Translations under genes and position numbers: made by a program
Assembly: GCA_016709225.1 (NCBI GenBank)
Contig: JADJEE010000012.1
Location: 1,240,001-1,304,000, forward strand
Length of the DNA stretch: 64,000 bases
DNA from: Deltaproteobacteria bacterium
Lineage (GTDB): Bacteria; Myxococcota_A; Polyangia; Nannocystales; Nannocystaceae
Direction of reading: 5' to 3'
Notes under the pieces: generated by a model
What the model was told of the DNA's origin: nothing
The model's input: only the letters and a program-made list of their open reading frames with translations
The model's database searches: none
Part shown: positions 25,641 to 33,814 of the stretch, one piece after another
Numbering within the stretch: position 1 is the stretch's first letter
Layout: every line of letters begins with the position of its first letter

Positions 25641-26438
25641 ATGCGCGCAGCCAGGCTTTCCGCTTCGATCCCCGCGAGCCCTCGCCGCTCGCTCCGGGCC
25701 CTGCTCCCCGCGGTGGCCTTCGCGTGCGCGGGCGTGGCCGCCACCGCTTCGGCAGCCCCGGCGGGCGGCTCGGCGCAGGTGCAGGTCGGCAACCAGGGCA
25801 CCAGCGCGTCGAGCTCGGGCAAGGGCAAGAGCGGCAAGTACAAGTGGCCCGAGGTGGTGGTCTCGGGCAACGCGATCTCCTTCCTCGCGCCGCTGCAGTT
25901 CGGCATCGCCGGCTATCTGCCCAAGGCCCGCTTCGCGTTCCAGTACGATCGTCAGATCCGCAAGGGCCACTGGTTCCACGTCGGCGTGGCGGCGCTGTTC
26001 GATCGCGGCGACTACCACAACTTCCGCATGAAGAGCTGCGGCCTCTCGGGCACCGGCGTCTGCGGCGAGGGCGGGGTCGTCGGCGTCGACGTCTACGCCG
26101 GCTACACCTACCGCTTCTTTCTGCAGAAGCGGCCATGGTTGGTGCCCTACGTGCGCGGCACTGTCGGCTACACCTTCTTCGATCTGCCCAAGGTCGGAGG
26201 CGGCGACGGCAATCGTCGGCAGGAACGCATCCACACCAACTCGTTCTCGATCCGCCCCGGCGGCGGTCTGCGCATCTTCCCGATCGACCAGCTCGGACTC
26301 GGCATGGACGTCGCGCTGCCGATCGGCTTCCTGGTCCACAAGCAGCTCAACGATGCCGCCGACGCCTCCGTGAAGAAGAAGGGCGGGTTCCTGTTCGGCA
26401 TCGAGGTCCTGCCGGTCGTGGTCGAGTTCCGCTTCTAG
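25641..26438 (+). CDS. Outer-membrane beta-barrel protein, 265 aa
   Basis: A Sec signal peptide ends near ATASAAPAG. Short Gly/Ser/Lys spacer, then alternating hydrophobic strands with aromatic girdles: EVVVSGNAISFLAPLQFGIAGYL, KGHWFHVGVAALFDRGDYHNF, VGVDVYAGYTYRFFLQKRPWLVPYVRGTVGYTFFDL, LGLGMDVALPIGFLVHK. The last strand ends VVVEFRF with terminal Phe, the BAM recognition signature. About 8-10 strands fit. One Cys pair (MKSCGLSGTGVCG) may be a loop disulfide. Function unknown, perhaps an OmpA/OmpW-like barrel. Confidence 0.85.
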   Translation: MRAARLSASIPASPRRSLRALLPAVAFACAGVAATASAAPAGGSAQVQVGNQGTSASSSGKGKSGKYKWPEVVVSGNAISFLAPLQFGIAGYLPKARFAFQYDRQIRKGHWFHVGVAALFDRGDYHNFRMKSCGLSGTGVCGEGGVVGVDVYAGYTYRFFLQKRPWLVPYVRGTVGYTFFDLPKVGGGDGNRRQERIHTNSFSIRPGGGLRIFPIDQLGLGMDVALPIGFLVHKQLNDAADASVKKKGGFLFGIEVLPVVVEFRF

Positions 26439-26457
26439 CCGCCGCGGAGCTCCCGAG

Positions 26458-27078
26458 ATGGCCAAGCTGTACTTCCGCCACGGCGCGATGGAGAGCGCCA
26501 AGACCATGAACCTGCTGGCGGTGGCGCACAACTACCGCAAGCAGGGCAAGCAGGTGCTGCTGCTCAAGCCCGCACTCGACGATCGCTACGGCCAGGCACG
26601 CATCGCCTCGCGCACCGGCATGGAGGCGCCGGCGGATCTGCTGGTGGCCGACGACACCGTGTTCGAGCTCGACCGCTTCCGCGGCATCGACTGCGTGCTC
26701 GTCGACGAGGCGCAGTTCATGTCGCCGGCGATCATCGATCAGCTGCGGGTACTCTCGCTCGCGCTCGACATCCCGGTGATCTGCTACGGCCTGCGCACCG
26801 ACTTCCGCACGCGTGCGTTCCCGGGTGCCCTGCGACTGCTGGAGCTCGCCGACAGCATCGAAGAGGTCAAGGTCACCTGCCAGTTCTGCGGCCGCAAGGC
26901 CGTCTTCAACCTCCGCAGCGCCGACGGCAAGGCGGTGGTCGAGGGCGAGCAGATCGTGCTGGGCGACATCGAGTACGCGCCGGTGTGCGGCAAGCACTAC
27001 TTCGCTCGCGTGGGTGCCGAGGGGCTGCGGCGGCTGGGCATGACGCTGCCGCGCGGCTACGACGACCCGCCGCGCTGA
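26458..27078 (+). CDS. tdk: Thymidine kinase, type II, 206 aa
   Basis: The family features are present: an N-terminal P-loop-like segment (YFRHGAMESAKTMNLLAVAHNY, in place of the usual GxMxSGKT), the catalytic Glu in CVLVDEAQFMSP, and the lasso/zinc region (VTCQFCGRKAVFNLR, then YAPVCGKHYF) with C-x2-C and C-x2-H. The length is typical. It phosphorylates thymidine to dTMP in salvage. The Ser-Ala-Lys P-loop variant occurs in some bacterial Tdk proteins. It starts 19 bp after the barrel gene, with GGAG before ATG, so the two may share a transcript. Confidence 0.92.
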   Translation: MAKLYFRHGAMESAKTMNLLAVAHNYRKQGKQVLLLKPALDDRYGQARIASRTGMEAPADLLVADDTVFELDRFRGIDCVLVDEAQFMSPAIIDQLRVLSLALDIPVICYGLRTDFRTRAFPGALRLLELADSIEEVKVTCQFCGRKAVFNLRSADGKAVVEGEQIVLGDIEYAPVCGKHYFARVGAEGLRRLGMTLPRGYDDPPR

Positions 27079-27120
27079 TCCGCGGGCGCCCGCCTGCGGT
27101 GGGCCGGATCTGCACCCGCG

Positions 27121-27157
27121 AAAAAGCCCGCCCGAGCTCTCGCGAGCAGGGGCGGGC
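27121..27157 (-). terminator. Rho-independent terminator for the 27181-28116 gene
   Basis: On the minus strand GCCCGCCC pairs with GGGCGGGC, with an inner GCTC-GCGA-GAGC stem, followed by TTTTT. It lies 24 bp after the stop of the Cys-rich lipoprotein gene. It is also downstream of tdk in the opposite direction, where the U-tract would be lacking. Confidence 0.8.
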
Positions 27158-27180
27158 CGGCATGCAGGGCTGCGGCTCGA

Positions 27181-28116
27181 CTAGGCCGGGCAGTCCATCT
27201 CGCCTGCATCGCAGCAGAAGCAATCCGGCGGCGTGCTCTCGGCGTCGCAGAAGCCGCTGTCGTAGGTGACGCCCATGTCGTCACCGATCTCGTTGCAGAT
27301 GCGAGCGCAGCTGTCTTCGGTCAGACGACCGTAGAGACAGGTGTTGATGACGTCCGCGTCGGCACAGGTGGCATCGGCGCTGCCGTCACACGCGGCGCCG
27401 CTGCCGTTGCCGCAGATGAAGCCGACCTGGGTGCCGTCGTCGACGCAGCCGTACGCGAAATCGTAGCCGTCGAAGCTGCACGACTCATCACCGGCTGTCG
27501 GCATCTCCACCCACTCGCCGGACATGCAGGTCCAGAAGCGGCTGCCCTCGGGGCCGTCGGCCGCGAGGTTGCTGCAGAACACCGCGCCATCGGCCGAGGC
27601 GTCGCAGTCGGCGGGATCGGGCTCGAACCCGCTCGTGCCACCGCCACCGCTGCTGTCGGCGACGTCGGTGGTGGAGCCGGTGCCACCGGTGCTGCCGTCG
27701 CTACCGCTGCCGCTGCCGGCCACCGTCGGATCTTCGGTGCCGCCCGCAGCGTCCTGCGCCGGATCGATGCAGCAGGTGTAGTCGTTGGGATCGCTGGGGA
27801 AGCACCAGTTGTACCCGACCGCGCAGTAGCAGGTGTTGCCCTGCAGCACGTTGTTCGGGTTGTCGCAGGCCGCATCGCCGCTGCCCTTGCCGGAGATTTC
27901 CTCGCAGTCGTAGTCGTTGGGATCGTCGGGATTCTCCCACGTATAGCCAGCGTCGCACTTGCAGTCGGCACCGCCGTTGACCTCGTGGCTGTGCGAAAGC
28001 GGCGAGCCGCACTCGTCACTGCCACCGCCATTGGTCGTGATCACGCAGCCGAGGGTGAGGCCCGCGGCCGCACCCGCGAACACGGAGAACAGGGACTTCA
28101 TCGAAATGCTCGTCAT
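27181..28116 (-). CDS. Cys-rich secreted lipoprotein, 311 aa
   Basis: Starts at ATG 28116 (MTSISMKSLF; ATG 28101 also possible). The signal ends AAGLTLGCVIT, a good lipobox. Two repeated Cys modules follow with the pattern C...YTWENPDDPNDYDCEE and YNWCFPSDPNDYTCC. A Gly/Ser/Thr linker then leads to a C-terminal Cys-rich domain (FWTCMSGEW, CSFDGYDFAYGC, DCFCCDAGEMDCPA), about 30 Cys in all. This layout is common in myxobacterial surface proteins. Function unknown. A clear terminator follows at 27121-27157. Confidence 0.85.
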   Translation of the reverse strand: MTSISMKSLFSVFAGAAAGLTLGCVITTNGGGSDECGSPLSHSHEVNGGADCKCDAGYTWENPDDPNDYDCEEISGKGSGDAACDNPNNVLQGNTCYCAVGYNWCFPSDPNDYTCCIDPAQDAAGGTEDPTVAGSGSGSDGSTGGTGSTTDVADSSGGGGTSGFEPDPADCDASADGAVFCSNLAADGPEGSRFWTCMSGEWVEMPTAGDESCSFDGYDFAYGCVDDGTQVGFICGNGSGAACDGSADATCADADVINTCLYGRLTEDSCARICNEIGDDMGVTYDSGFCDAESTPPDCFCCDAGEMDCPA

Positions 28117-28314
28117 GGCTAGTGTCCTCGTCACAGGGGGCTCCGTCGGGTTCGGACGGCATGCTCCGGTGGTTGATTCGGCGCCGCACCGTGGGCGGTG
28201 TGACCGCACTCGGCCCCTTGGGTTGGGAACGCGATGCGCCAAGAGCTTGCACCGCCCAGGCGGCGTTGTCATCCGCTGCCGCGCTCGGTTTCACCGACGC
28301 CGCTGTGCGCCGCG

Positions 28315-29334
28315 CTACTCGACGCGCCAGGTGTGGCCACCGCGCAGGAGGCGATCGATGTCGCCCGCGCCCGACTTCTCGACCGCCGTCGCGTTCTGGG
28401 CCGTGACAGCACTGTCATAGCTCGGCACGGGGTCGCAATAGAGCACGCCGAACGCCATCGGGAAGTCGGGCAGCGCGAGCTGTGCGAGCAAGAACGCGAG
28501 CGTTCGATTGGTCTGGTCGTGCACCGCGACGTCGGCCTCGGTGACACCGCCTTCACCGAGCGTCACGACCTCGACGTGGCTGCCGCCGGGTGCCAGACGC
28601 AGGCCCTTGCGCTTGTCCTTGCCGAACAGCAGCGGCTTGCCGTGCTCGACCCACAGCTGGTTCTCGCTGGCGATGTCGCGCATGGTCACGTTGTCCCACG
28701 CGCCGTCGTTGAAGACCGGGCAGTTCTGCAGGATCTCGATGAAGCTGCTGCCACGGTGGCCGTGCGCCGCGACGAAGAGGTCGCCGAGCGTGCTGGTCGA
28801 GGTGTCGATGCCACGCGCGACGAACCGGCCGTTGGCACCGAGCGCCAGCAGGCAGGGGTTGATCGGCATGTCGAGCGAACCGAGCGGCGTCGACGGGGTC
28901 TTGAGGCCCACCAGCGAGGTCGGCGAGTACTGCCCCTTGGTCAGGCCGTAGATGCGGTTGTTGAACATCAGGATCTGCAGATCGACGTTGCGCCGCAGCA
29001 CGTGCAAGAAGTGGTTGCCGCCGATCGACAGGCCATCGCCGTCACCGGTCACCATCCACACGTCGAGCTCCGGATTCGCCAGCTTCACACCGGTCGCGAT
29101 CGCGGGCGCGCGGCCGTGGATGGTGTGGAAGCCGTACGTGCTCATGTAGTACGGGAAGCGGCTCGAGCAGCCGATGCCCGACACGAACACGGTCTTCTCG
29201 CGCGTGACCCCGAGCTTGGGCAGGGTGTGCTGTATCGCAGCCAGGATCGCATAGTCGCCACAACCAGGGCACCAGCGCACCTCCTGGTCGGAGACGAAGT
29301 CTTTCTGGGTGAGCGGCTTGTTGGGGGTGTCCAT
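28315..29334 (-). CDS. korB: 2-oxoacid:ferredoxin oxidoreductase, beta subunit (KorB-like), 339 aa
   Basis: TPP-binding subunit. Cluster ligands: Cys22 and Cys25 in VRWCPGCGDYAIL, a Cys in GIGCSSRFPYY and a Cys in ILQNCPVFND, as expected for the single [4Fe-4S] of KorB. The TPP/Mg motif is MVTGDGDGLSIGGNHFLHVLRRN ... LMFNNRIYGLTKGQ. The YGLTKGQ.SPTS signature suggests 2-oxoglutarate as substrate rather than pyruvate. Together with KorA it would oxidise 2-oxoglutarate to succinyl-CoA and reduce ferredoxin; the 7Fe ferredoxin at 59.4 kb is a candidate acceptor. It is 18 bp downstream of korA. Confidence 0.92.
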   Translation of the reverse strand: MDTPNKPLTQKDFVSDQEVRWCPGCGDYAILAAIQHTLPKLGVTREKTVFVSGIGCSSRFPYYMSTYGFHTIHGRAPAIATGVKLANPELDVWMVTGDGDGLSIGGNHFLHVLRRNVDLQILMFNNRIYGLTKGQYSPTSLVGLKTPSTPLGSLDMPINPCLLALGANGRFVARGIDTSTSTLGDLFVAAHGHRGSSFIEILQNCPVFNDGAWDNVTMRDIASENQLWVEHGKPLLFGKDKRKGLRLAPGGSHVEVVTLGEGGVTEADVAVHDQTNRTLAFLLAQLALPDFPMAFGVLYCDPVPSYDSAVTAQNATAVEKSGAGDIDRLLRGGHTWRVE

Positions 29335-29352
29335 GGTCGGCTCCGAAGATCT

Positions 29353-31245
29353 CTAGCTGAGGCGGTTGTTGCGGACCAGGGGCGCAGCAAGCTTGACGCG
29401 GATCTCCTGCTCGAGCTCTGCCACGCGGAAGGGCATGCCGGAGATCTTGTCCATCGGGTCGGCGGGGATGAGGTACTCGGCCCGCAGCAGACGCACGAGC
29501 TGGCCGTTGTTGAGCTCGGGCACGAGCACGCGCTCGAAGCCGCCGAGCAGATCGGCGAGGTTGCTCGGCAGCGGCCACAGGTGGCGCACGTGCACGTGCG
29601 ACACGTCGAGGCCGTCTTTGCGGGCACGACGTACGGCCTGGTGGATCGAGCCGTAGGTCGAGCCCCAGCCGACCACCACCATCTTGCCGCGCTCGTTGCC
29701 GATCTCGACCTTCTGCAGCGGCAGGTCCTTGGCCACGCCGAGCACCTTGTCGGCGCGCGTCTTGGTCATCTTCTGATGGTTCTCGGGGTCGTAGCTGATG
29801 TGGCCCGAGGCGAAGTTCTTCTCGATGCCGCCGATGCGGTGCTCGAGCCCGGGCGTGCCGGGCTTGGCCCAGTTGCGCGCGAGCGTCTCGGGATCACGCA
29901 CGTAGGGGTGGAAGCCCGCCGGGTCGGTGCGGAACGCGACCGGGATCTTGGGCAGGTCCGCGAAGCTCGGGATGGCCCATGGCTCCGCGCCGTTGGCGAT
30001 GTAGCCGTCGGACAGCACGATGACCGGCGTCATGTACTTGATCGCCAGCCGCACGGCCTCGATCGCCATGTAGAAGCACTCGCCCGGCGTCGCCGGTGCG
30101 AGCACGACCAACGGCGCGTCGCCGTTGCGACCCCACACCGCCTGGAACAGGTCGCTCTGCTCGGTCTTCGTGGGCATGCCGGTCGAGGGCCCGGCGCGCT
30201 GCACGTCGAAGATCACGAGCGGCAGCTCGGTCATGATCGCCAGGCCCATCGCCTCGCCCTTGAGCGCCATGCCTGGGCCCGAGGTCGCGGTCGCACCGAT
30301 GATGCCCGCGTACGATGCACCGATCGCCGAGCAGATCGCAGCGATCTCGTCCTCGGCCTGGAAGGTCGTCACGCCGTAGTGCTTGAGACCCGCCAGCGAG
30401 TGCAGCACGCTCGACGCCGGCGTGATCGGGTACGAGCCGTAGAACACCGGCAGCTCGGCCAGGCGGCCGGCGGTGGCGAGGCCCCACGCGAGCGCCTCGT
30501 TGCCGGTGATGTTGCGGTAGTGGCCGCGCGGCAGGTCGGCCTTGGGGATCTTGTAGGCGGCGACGCCGGTTGGCAGCTCGGCGGTCTCGCCGTAGACGTG
30601 GCCGGCGTTGAGCGCCGCGATGTTGGCCTCGGCGATGTCGGGACGCTTGGCGAACTTCTTCTTCAACCACTCGATGGTCGGCGTGCGATCACGACCGAAC
30701 AGCCAGTAGAGCAGGCCGAGCGTCCACACGTTCTTGGCGCGCAGCGCCTCCTTCGTGCCGAGGCCGAACGGCTCGACCGCAGCCACCACCAGCTTCGAGA
30801 CGTCGATCTCGAGCTTGCGGTACGGATCGAGCGTGCCGTCCTCGAGCGGATTCTTCTCGTAGCCGGCCTTCTTGAGGTTCTGCGGCGTGAACGCGCCGGT
30901 GTTCAGGATGATGAGCCCGCCGCTCGGCACGTCGCGCAGGTTGACCTTGAGCGCCGCGGGGTTCATCGCGACCAGCACGTCGGGCTCGTCGCCGGGCGTG
31001 AGCACGTCGTGGGATGCGAAATGGATCTGGAAGCCCGACACACCGAAGGTGGTGCCGGCGGGGGCGCGGATCTCGGCGGGGAAATCGGGGAAGGTCGCGA
31101 GGTCGTTGCCGGCGACGGCGGTCGTCTGCGTGAACTGCATGCCCGCGAGCTGCATGCCGTCGCCCGAGTCGCCCGCGAATCGGATCACGACGGAGTCGAG
31201 GATCTCGCGGCCATCGGCGTCTTTGGATCGAACCGGGGTGTCCAT
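29353..31245 (-). CDS. korA: 2-oxoacid:ferredoxin oxidoreductase, fused gamma-alpha subunit (KorA-like), 630 aa
   Basis: The N-terminal ~190 residues are the gamma domain (DSVVIRFAGDSGDGMQLAGMQF, PAGTTFGVSGFQIHFAS). The alpha part starts near 220: RNITGNEALAWGLATAGRLAELPVFYGSYPITPASSVLH, then AEDEIAAICSAIGASYAG, TSGPGMALKGEAMGLAIMTELPLVIFDVQRAGPSTGMPTKTEQSDL. The YPITP and TSGPG motifs bind TPP and pyrophosphate. Fused length matches KorA of many aerobes. It is first in the korA-korB operon and divergent from the TPR gene at 31512. Confidence 0.93.
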   Translation of the reverse strand: MDTPVRSKDADGREILDSVVIRFAGDSGDGMQLAGMQFTQTTAVAGNDLATFPDFPAEIRAPAGTTFGVSGFQIHFASHDVLTPGDEPDVLVAMNPAALKVNLRDVPSGGLIILNTGAFTPQNLKKAGYEKNPLEDGTLDPYRKLEIDVSKLVVAAVEPFGLGTKEALRAKNVWTLGLLYWLFGRDRTPTIEWLKKKFAKRPDIAEANIAALNAGHVYGETAELPTGVAAYKIPKADLPRGHYRNITGNEALAWGLATAGRLAELPVFYGSYPITPASSVLHSLAGLKHYGVTTFQAEDEIAAICSAIGASYAGIIGATATSGPGMALKGEAMGLAIMTELPLVIFDVQRAGPSTGMPTKTEQSDLFQAVWGRNGDAPLVVLAPATPGECFYMAIEAVRLAIKYMTPVIVLSDGYIANGAEPWAIPSFADLPKIPVAFRTDPAGFHPYVRDPETLARNWAKPGTPGLEHRIGGIEKNFASGHISYDPENHQKMTKTRADKVLGVAKDLPLQKVEIGNERGKMVVVGWGSTYGSIHQAVRRARKDGLDVSHVHVRHLWPLPSNLADLLGGFERVLVPELNNGQLVRLLRAEYLIPADPMDKISGMPFRVAELEQEIRVKLAAPLVRNNRLS

Positions 31246-31340
31246 GGTCGTCAACCTTGCGCTCGCTTGGAGTCGTCGAACGCGTGCGGCGTCGGATGCA
31301 CCGCGTTCGCGTCGTTGCTGGTCGCGCGAGTATGGGCGAA

Positions 31341-31358
31341 GTGACACGCGCTTGTCAC
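31341..31358. promoter_or_regulatory. Perfect dyad GTGACA-N6-TGTCAC in the korA/TPR divergent region
   Basis: The 266-bp divergent interval between korA (start 31245) and the TPR gene (start 31512) holds one perfect 6-bp inverted repeat with a 6-bp spacer. The geometry is like a dimeric activator/repressor site of the CRP/FNR class, though the half-site order differs from TGTGA-N6-TCACA. The function is inferred from position only. Confidence 0.4.
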
Positions 31359-31511
31359 CGGCCGCGCCGGCACCTGGCGGGCGAGGACTCCGCACGCGGC
31401 CGACGCGTCGCGAAGCGTCGCGCGGCGCGGACCCACGCCGCACTCGAGGCATGCGCTCGCTCACACCCACCGCGACGCCGTGCATGCGGCTCTCGGCTAG
31501 TGTTGCGCTCC

Positions 31512-32540
31512 ATGGCCAAGGGAAAGACCACCGACGTCGACGCACTCGTGGATCAGGCACTACGTGCAGTCGACGACGACGAGCTCGATACCGCCGAGAG
31601 CATCCTCGACGACTGCAAGGGCAGCGTCGGTGAGAACCACCCGCGGGTGCTCCACCTCGCCGGCATGCTCGCGTGGGCACAGGGCGACCTCGAGCGCGCC
31701 AACGGCTTCCTCATGCAGGCCGCCGACGGCGCCCCCGATCGCGCCGACATCCAGCTCGACTGCGCCGAGTGCCTCTTCACCGGCGAGGAGCTCGACGAGG
31801 CCGAGGCCCAGGTCCGCGCCGCGCTCGCGCTGCCCAGCCTGACCAAGCCGCAGGGCGACGACGCGCGCCTGTTGCTGGCGCAGATCCGGCTCGCGGGCGA
31901 CGACCCCGACGAGGCACTCGAGGTGCTCGCCGAGATCGATCCGCAGCTGCACGGACACCCCGCGTTCCTCAGCACCCGCGGCTCGGCGAACATGCACGCC
32001 GGCAAGCTCGACGAGGCGATCGCGGATCTCGGCGCGGCCGTCGAGCTCGACCCGGAGGATGCCGACCTCCACTACCAGCTCGCGATCGTGCTCGGCACCG
32101 CCGGCAAGCACGACGAAGCCACCGCGCAGATGCAGAAGGTCCGCGAGCTCGACGCGGCCGAAGACGGCCCCAGCGAGGAGCCCAGCTTCGCCGAGGCGCA
32201 GGAGCTGCGCTCGCGACTCGAAGACGTGTTCGAGCAGCTGCCCGACCCGCTGCTCAAGCTCGTCGCGCACGCGCCCATCACCGTGCAGACCCGCGCCAGC
32301 GAGGAGCAGGTCGCGGCCGGCGTCGATCCCCGCAACGTCATCGCCTTCCTCGGCACGCGCAAGCGCGGCAACGACGACGCCGAGCTCACCGGCATCGTCG
32401 TGATGCGCGACCTCCTGCCGGCCGAGGACGAGGCCGACGAAGAGGGCGACGATGCCGTCGAGACCGAGCTGTTCTACGGCCTCATGGACGAGCTGCAGAG
32501 CTTCTTCGATCGCAACGACCTGGTGATGGCGGAGGCCTAG
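31512..32540 (+). CDS. TPR-repeat protein heading the DUF692 operon, 342 aa
   Basis: Cytoplasmic (no signal). The first ~230 residues are TPR pairs: VDQALRAVDDDELDTAESILDDCKG, HPRVLHLAGMLAWAQGDLERANGFLMQAADG, HPAFLSTRGSANMHAGKLDEAIADLGAAVELDPEDADLHYQLAIVLGTAGKHDEATAQMQ. The C-terminal ~110 residues form a separate domain (LRSRLEDVFEQLPDPLLKLVAHAPITVQ, VIAFLGTRKRGNDDAELTGIVVMRDLLPA). This looks like the N-terminal part of the small zincin family PF06262 but has no HExxH. It ends 6 bp before the HMGL gene, so it belongs to the four-gene operon. Very acidic overall. Confidence 0.85.
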   Translation: MAKGKTTDVDALVDQALRAVDDDELDTAESILDDCKGSVGENHPRVLHLAGMLAWAQGDLERANGFLMQAADGAPDRADIQLDCAECLFTGEELDEAEAQVRAALALPSLTKPQGDDARLLLAQIRLAGDDPDEALEVLAEIDPQLHGHPAFLSTRGSANMHAGKLDEAIADLGAAVELDPEDADLHYQLAIVLGTAGKHDEATAQMQKVRELDAAEDGPSEEPSFAEAQELRSRLEDVFEQLPDPLLKLVAHAPITVQTRASEEQVAAGVDPRNVIAFLGTRKRGNDDAELTGIVVMRDLLPAEDEADEEGDDAVETELFYGLMDELQSFFDRNDLVMAEA

Positions 32541-32546
32541 ACGACG

Positions 32547-33797
32547 ATGTCCGTGCCGACCGATTCCGCGGCCCTGGTCTACGACTGGAACGAGAAGGAT
32601 CGGCACGGGCCGCTGCTGCGCAAGCCGCCGCGGTTCGTCGACGAGAGCATACGCGACGGCCTGCAGTCGCCCTCGGTGACCGACCCGAGCATCGAGCAGA
32701 AGATGGAGCTGGTGCGGCTGATGGACCGCCTCGGCATCCACGTGGTGAACCTCGGGCTGCCCGGCGCCGGCGCTCGTGCACAGCACGACGTCGAGCTGCT
32801 CGCGCGCTTCATCGTCGAGGAGAAGCTGCGCATCCAGCCCAACTGCGCGGCGCGCACGATGGAGGCCGACATCCGCCCGATCGTGGACATCTCGCAGCGG
32901 GTCGGCGTGCCGATCGAGGTGACCGCGTTCATCGGCTCGAGCCCGATCCGCGCGTGGGCCGAGAACTGGGAGCTCTCGCGGCTCGAGGGCCTGACGCGCG
33001 ACGCGATGAAGTTCACCGTGAAGCACGGCCTGCCGGCGTCATTCGTGACCGAGGACACCACGCGCGCGCATCCGCAAACGCTCGATGTGCTGTTCCGGAC
33101 CGCCATCGATCACGGCGCGACGCGGCTGGTGCTGTGCGACACCTGCGGCCACGCGACGCCGGACGGCGTGCGCAACCTGTTGAACTTCACCCGCAGCCTG
33201 CTGCGGGCCGTGGGCGCCGAAGATCGCGTCGAGCTCGACTGGCACGGTCACAACGATCGTGGGCACGCACTGCCGTTGGCGCTGTTCGCCCTCGAGTACG
33301 GCGTCGATCGAGCGCACGGCTGTGGGCTCGGCATCGGCGAGCGCGTCGGCAACACCTCGATGGACCTGTTGTTGCTCAACCTCTACCTGCTCGGGCAGCT
33401 CGACCCGGCGCAGCACGACCTGTCGTGCCTGGTCGAGTACGTGACCAAGGTCAGCGAGTACACCGGCGTGCCGATCCACCCCGCCTATCCGCTGTCGGGC
33501 CGCGACGCGTTTCGCACCGCGACCGGGGTGCATGCGGCCGCGGTCATCAAGGCCGAGGCCAAGGGTGACTTCGACCTCGCCGACCGCGTGTATTCGGCGG
33601 TGCCCGCCCGCGTGTTCGGGCGTCAGCAAGAGATCGAGATCGGTCACTACAGCGGCCGCAGCAACGTCGTGCACTGGTTGAAGGCCCGCGGCATCGACCC
33701 CGCCGATGCGGTGGTCGATCGCGTCTTCGCGGCCGCCAAGGCCAGCAACCGCACGCTCGAGGAGCACGAGGTGCTCGCGCTGGTCGGCGGCGGCTGA
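32547..33797 (+). CDS. HMGL-like acyl transferase (isopropylmalate/homocitrate/citramalate synthase superfamily), 416 aa
   Basis: A TIM-barrel aldolase-type domain. The metal/base motif is VDESIRDGLQSPSV (D..RDG.Q). The HxH metal site is ELDWHGHNDRGHALPLAL, and the GxGERxGN motif reads GCGLGIGERVGNTSM. All are as in LeuA, NifV and CimA. The C-terminal part (VHAAAVIKAEAKGDFDLADRVYSAVPARVFGRQQEIEIGHYSGRSNVVHWL) resembles the LeuA linker. There is no ACT-like LeuA dimer regulatory domain, so it is shorter than canonical LeuA. Acyl-CoA and keto-acid substrates cannot be deduced. The position beside a DUF692 protein hints at a dedicated small-molecule or peptide pathway rather than leucine synthesis. 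Confidence 0.88.
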   Translation: MSVPTDSAALVYDWNEKDRHGPLLRKPPRFVDESIRDGLQSPSVTDPSIEQKMELVRLMDRLGIHVVNLGLPGAGARAQHDVELLARFIVEEKLRIQPNCAARTMEADIRPIVDISQRVGVPIEVTAFIGSSPIRAWAENWELSRLEGLTRDAMKFTVKHGLPASFVTEDTTRAHPQTLDVLFRTAIDHGATRLVLCDTCGHATPDGVRNLLNFTRSLLRAVGAEDRVELDWHGHNDRGHALPLALFALEYGVDRAHGCGLGIGERVGNTSMDLLLLNLYLLGQLDPAQHDLSCLVEYVTKVSEYTGVPIHPAYPLSGRDAFRTATGVHAAAVIKAEAKGDFDLADRVYSAVPARVFGRQQEIEIGHYSGRSNVVHWLKARGIDPADAVVDRVFAAAKASNRTLEEHEVLALVGGG

Positions 33798-33814
33798 CGC
33801 CTTCGGGGCATCGC

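Noticed and set aside
28154..28180. Possible fourth copy of the sigma-island promoter upstream of the 28116 lipoprotein (GAATCAACCACCGG)
   Set aside because: The -35-like part is only partly similar and CGGATG is missing at the expected offset (CCGTCC instead).
28234..31344. Plus-strand open frame of about 1,036 codons
   Set aside because: Antisense shadow of korA and korB, both of which have full motif sets.
32547..33797. Leucine biosynthesis leuA
   Set aside because: The C-terminal regulatory domain of LeuA is not visible, no leuBCD genes are near, and it is embedded in the DUF692 operon.
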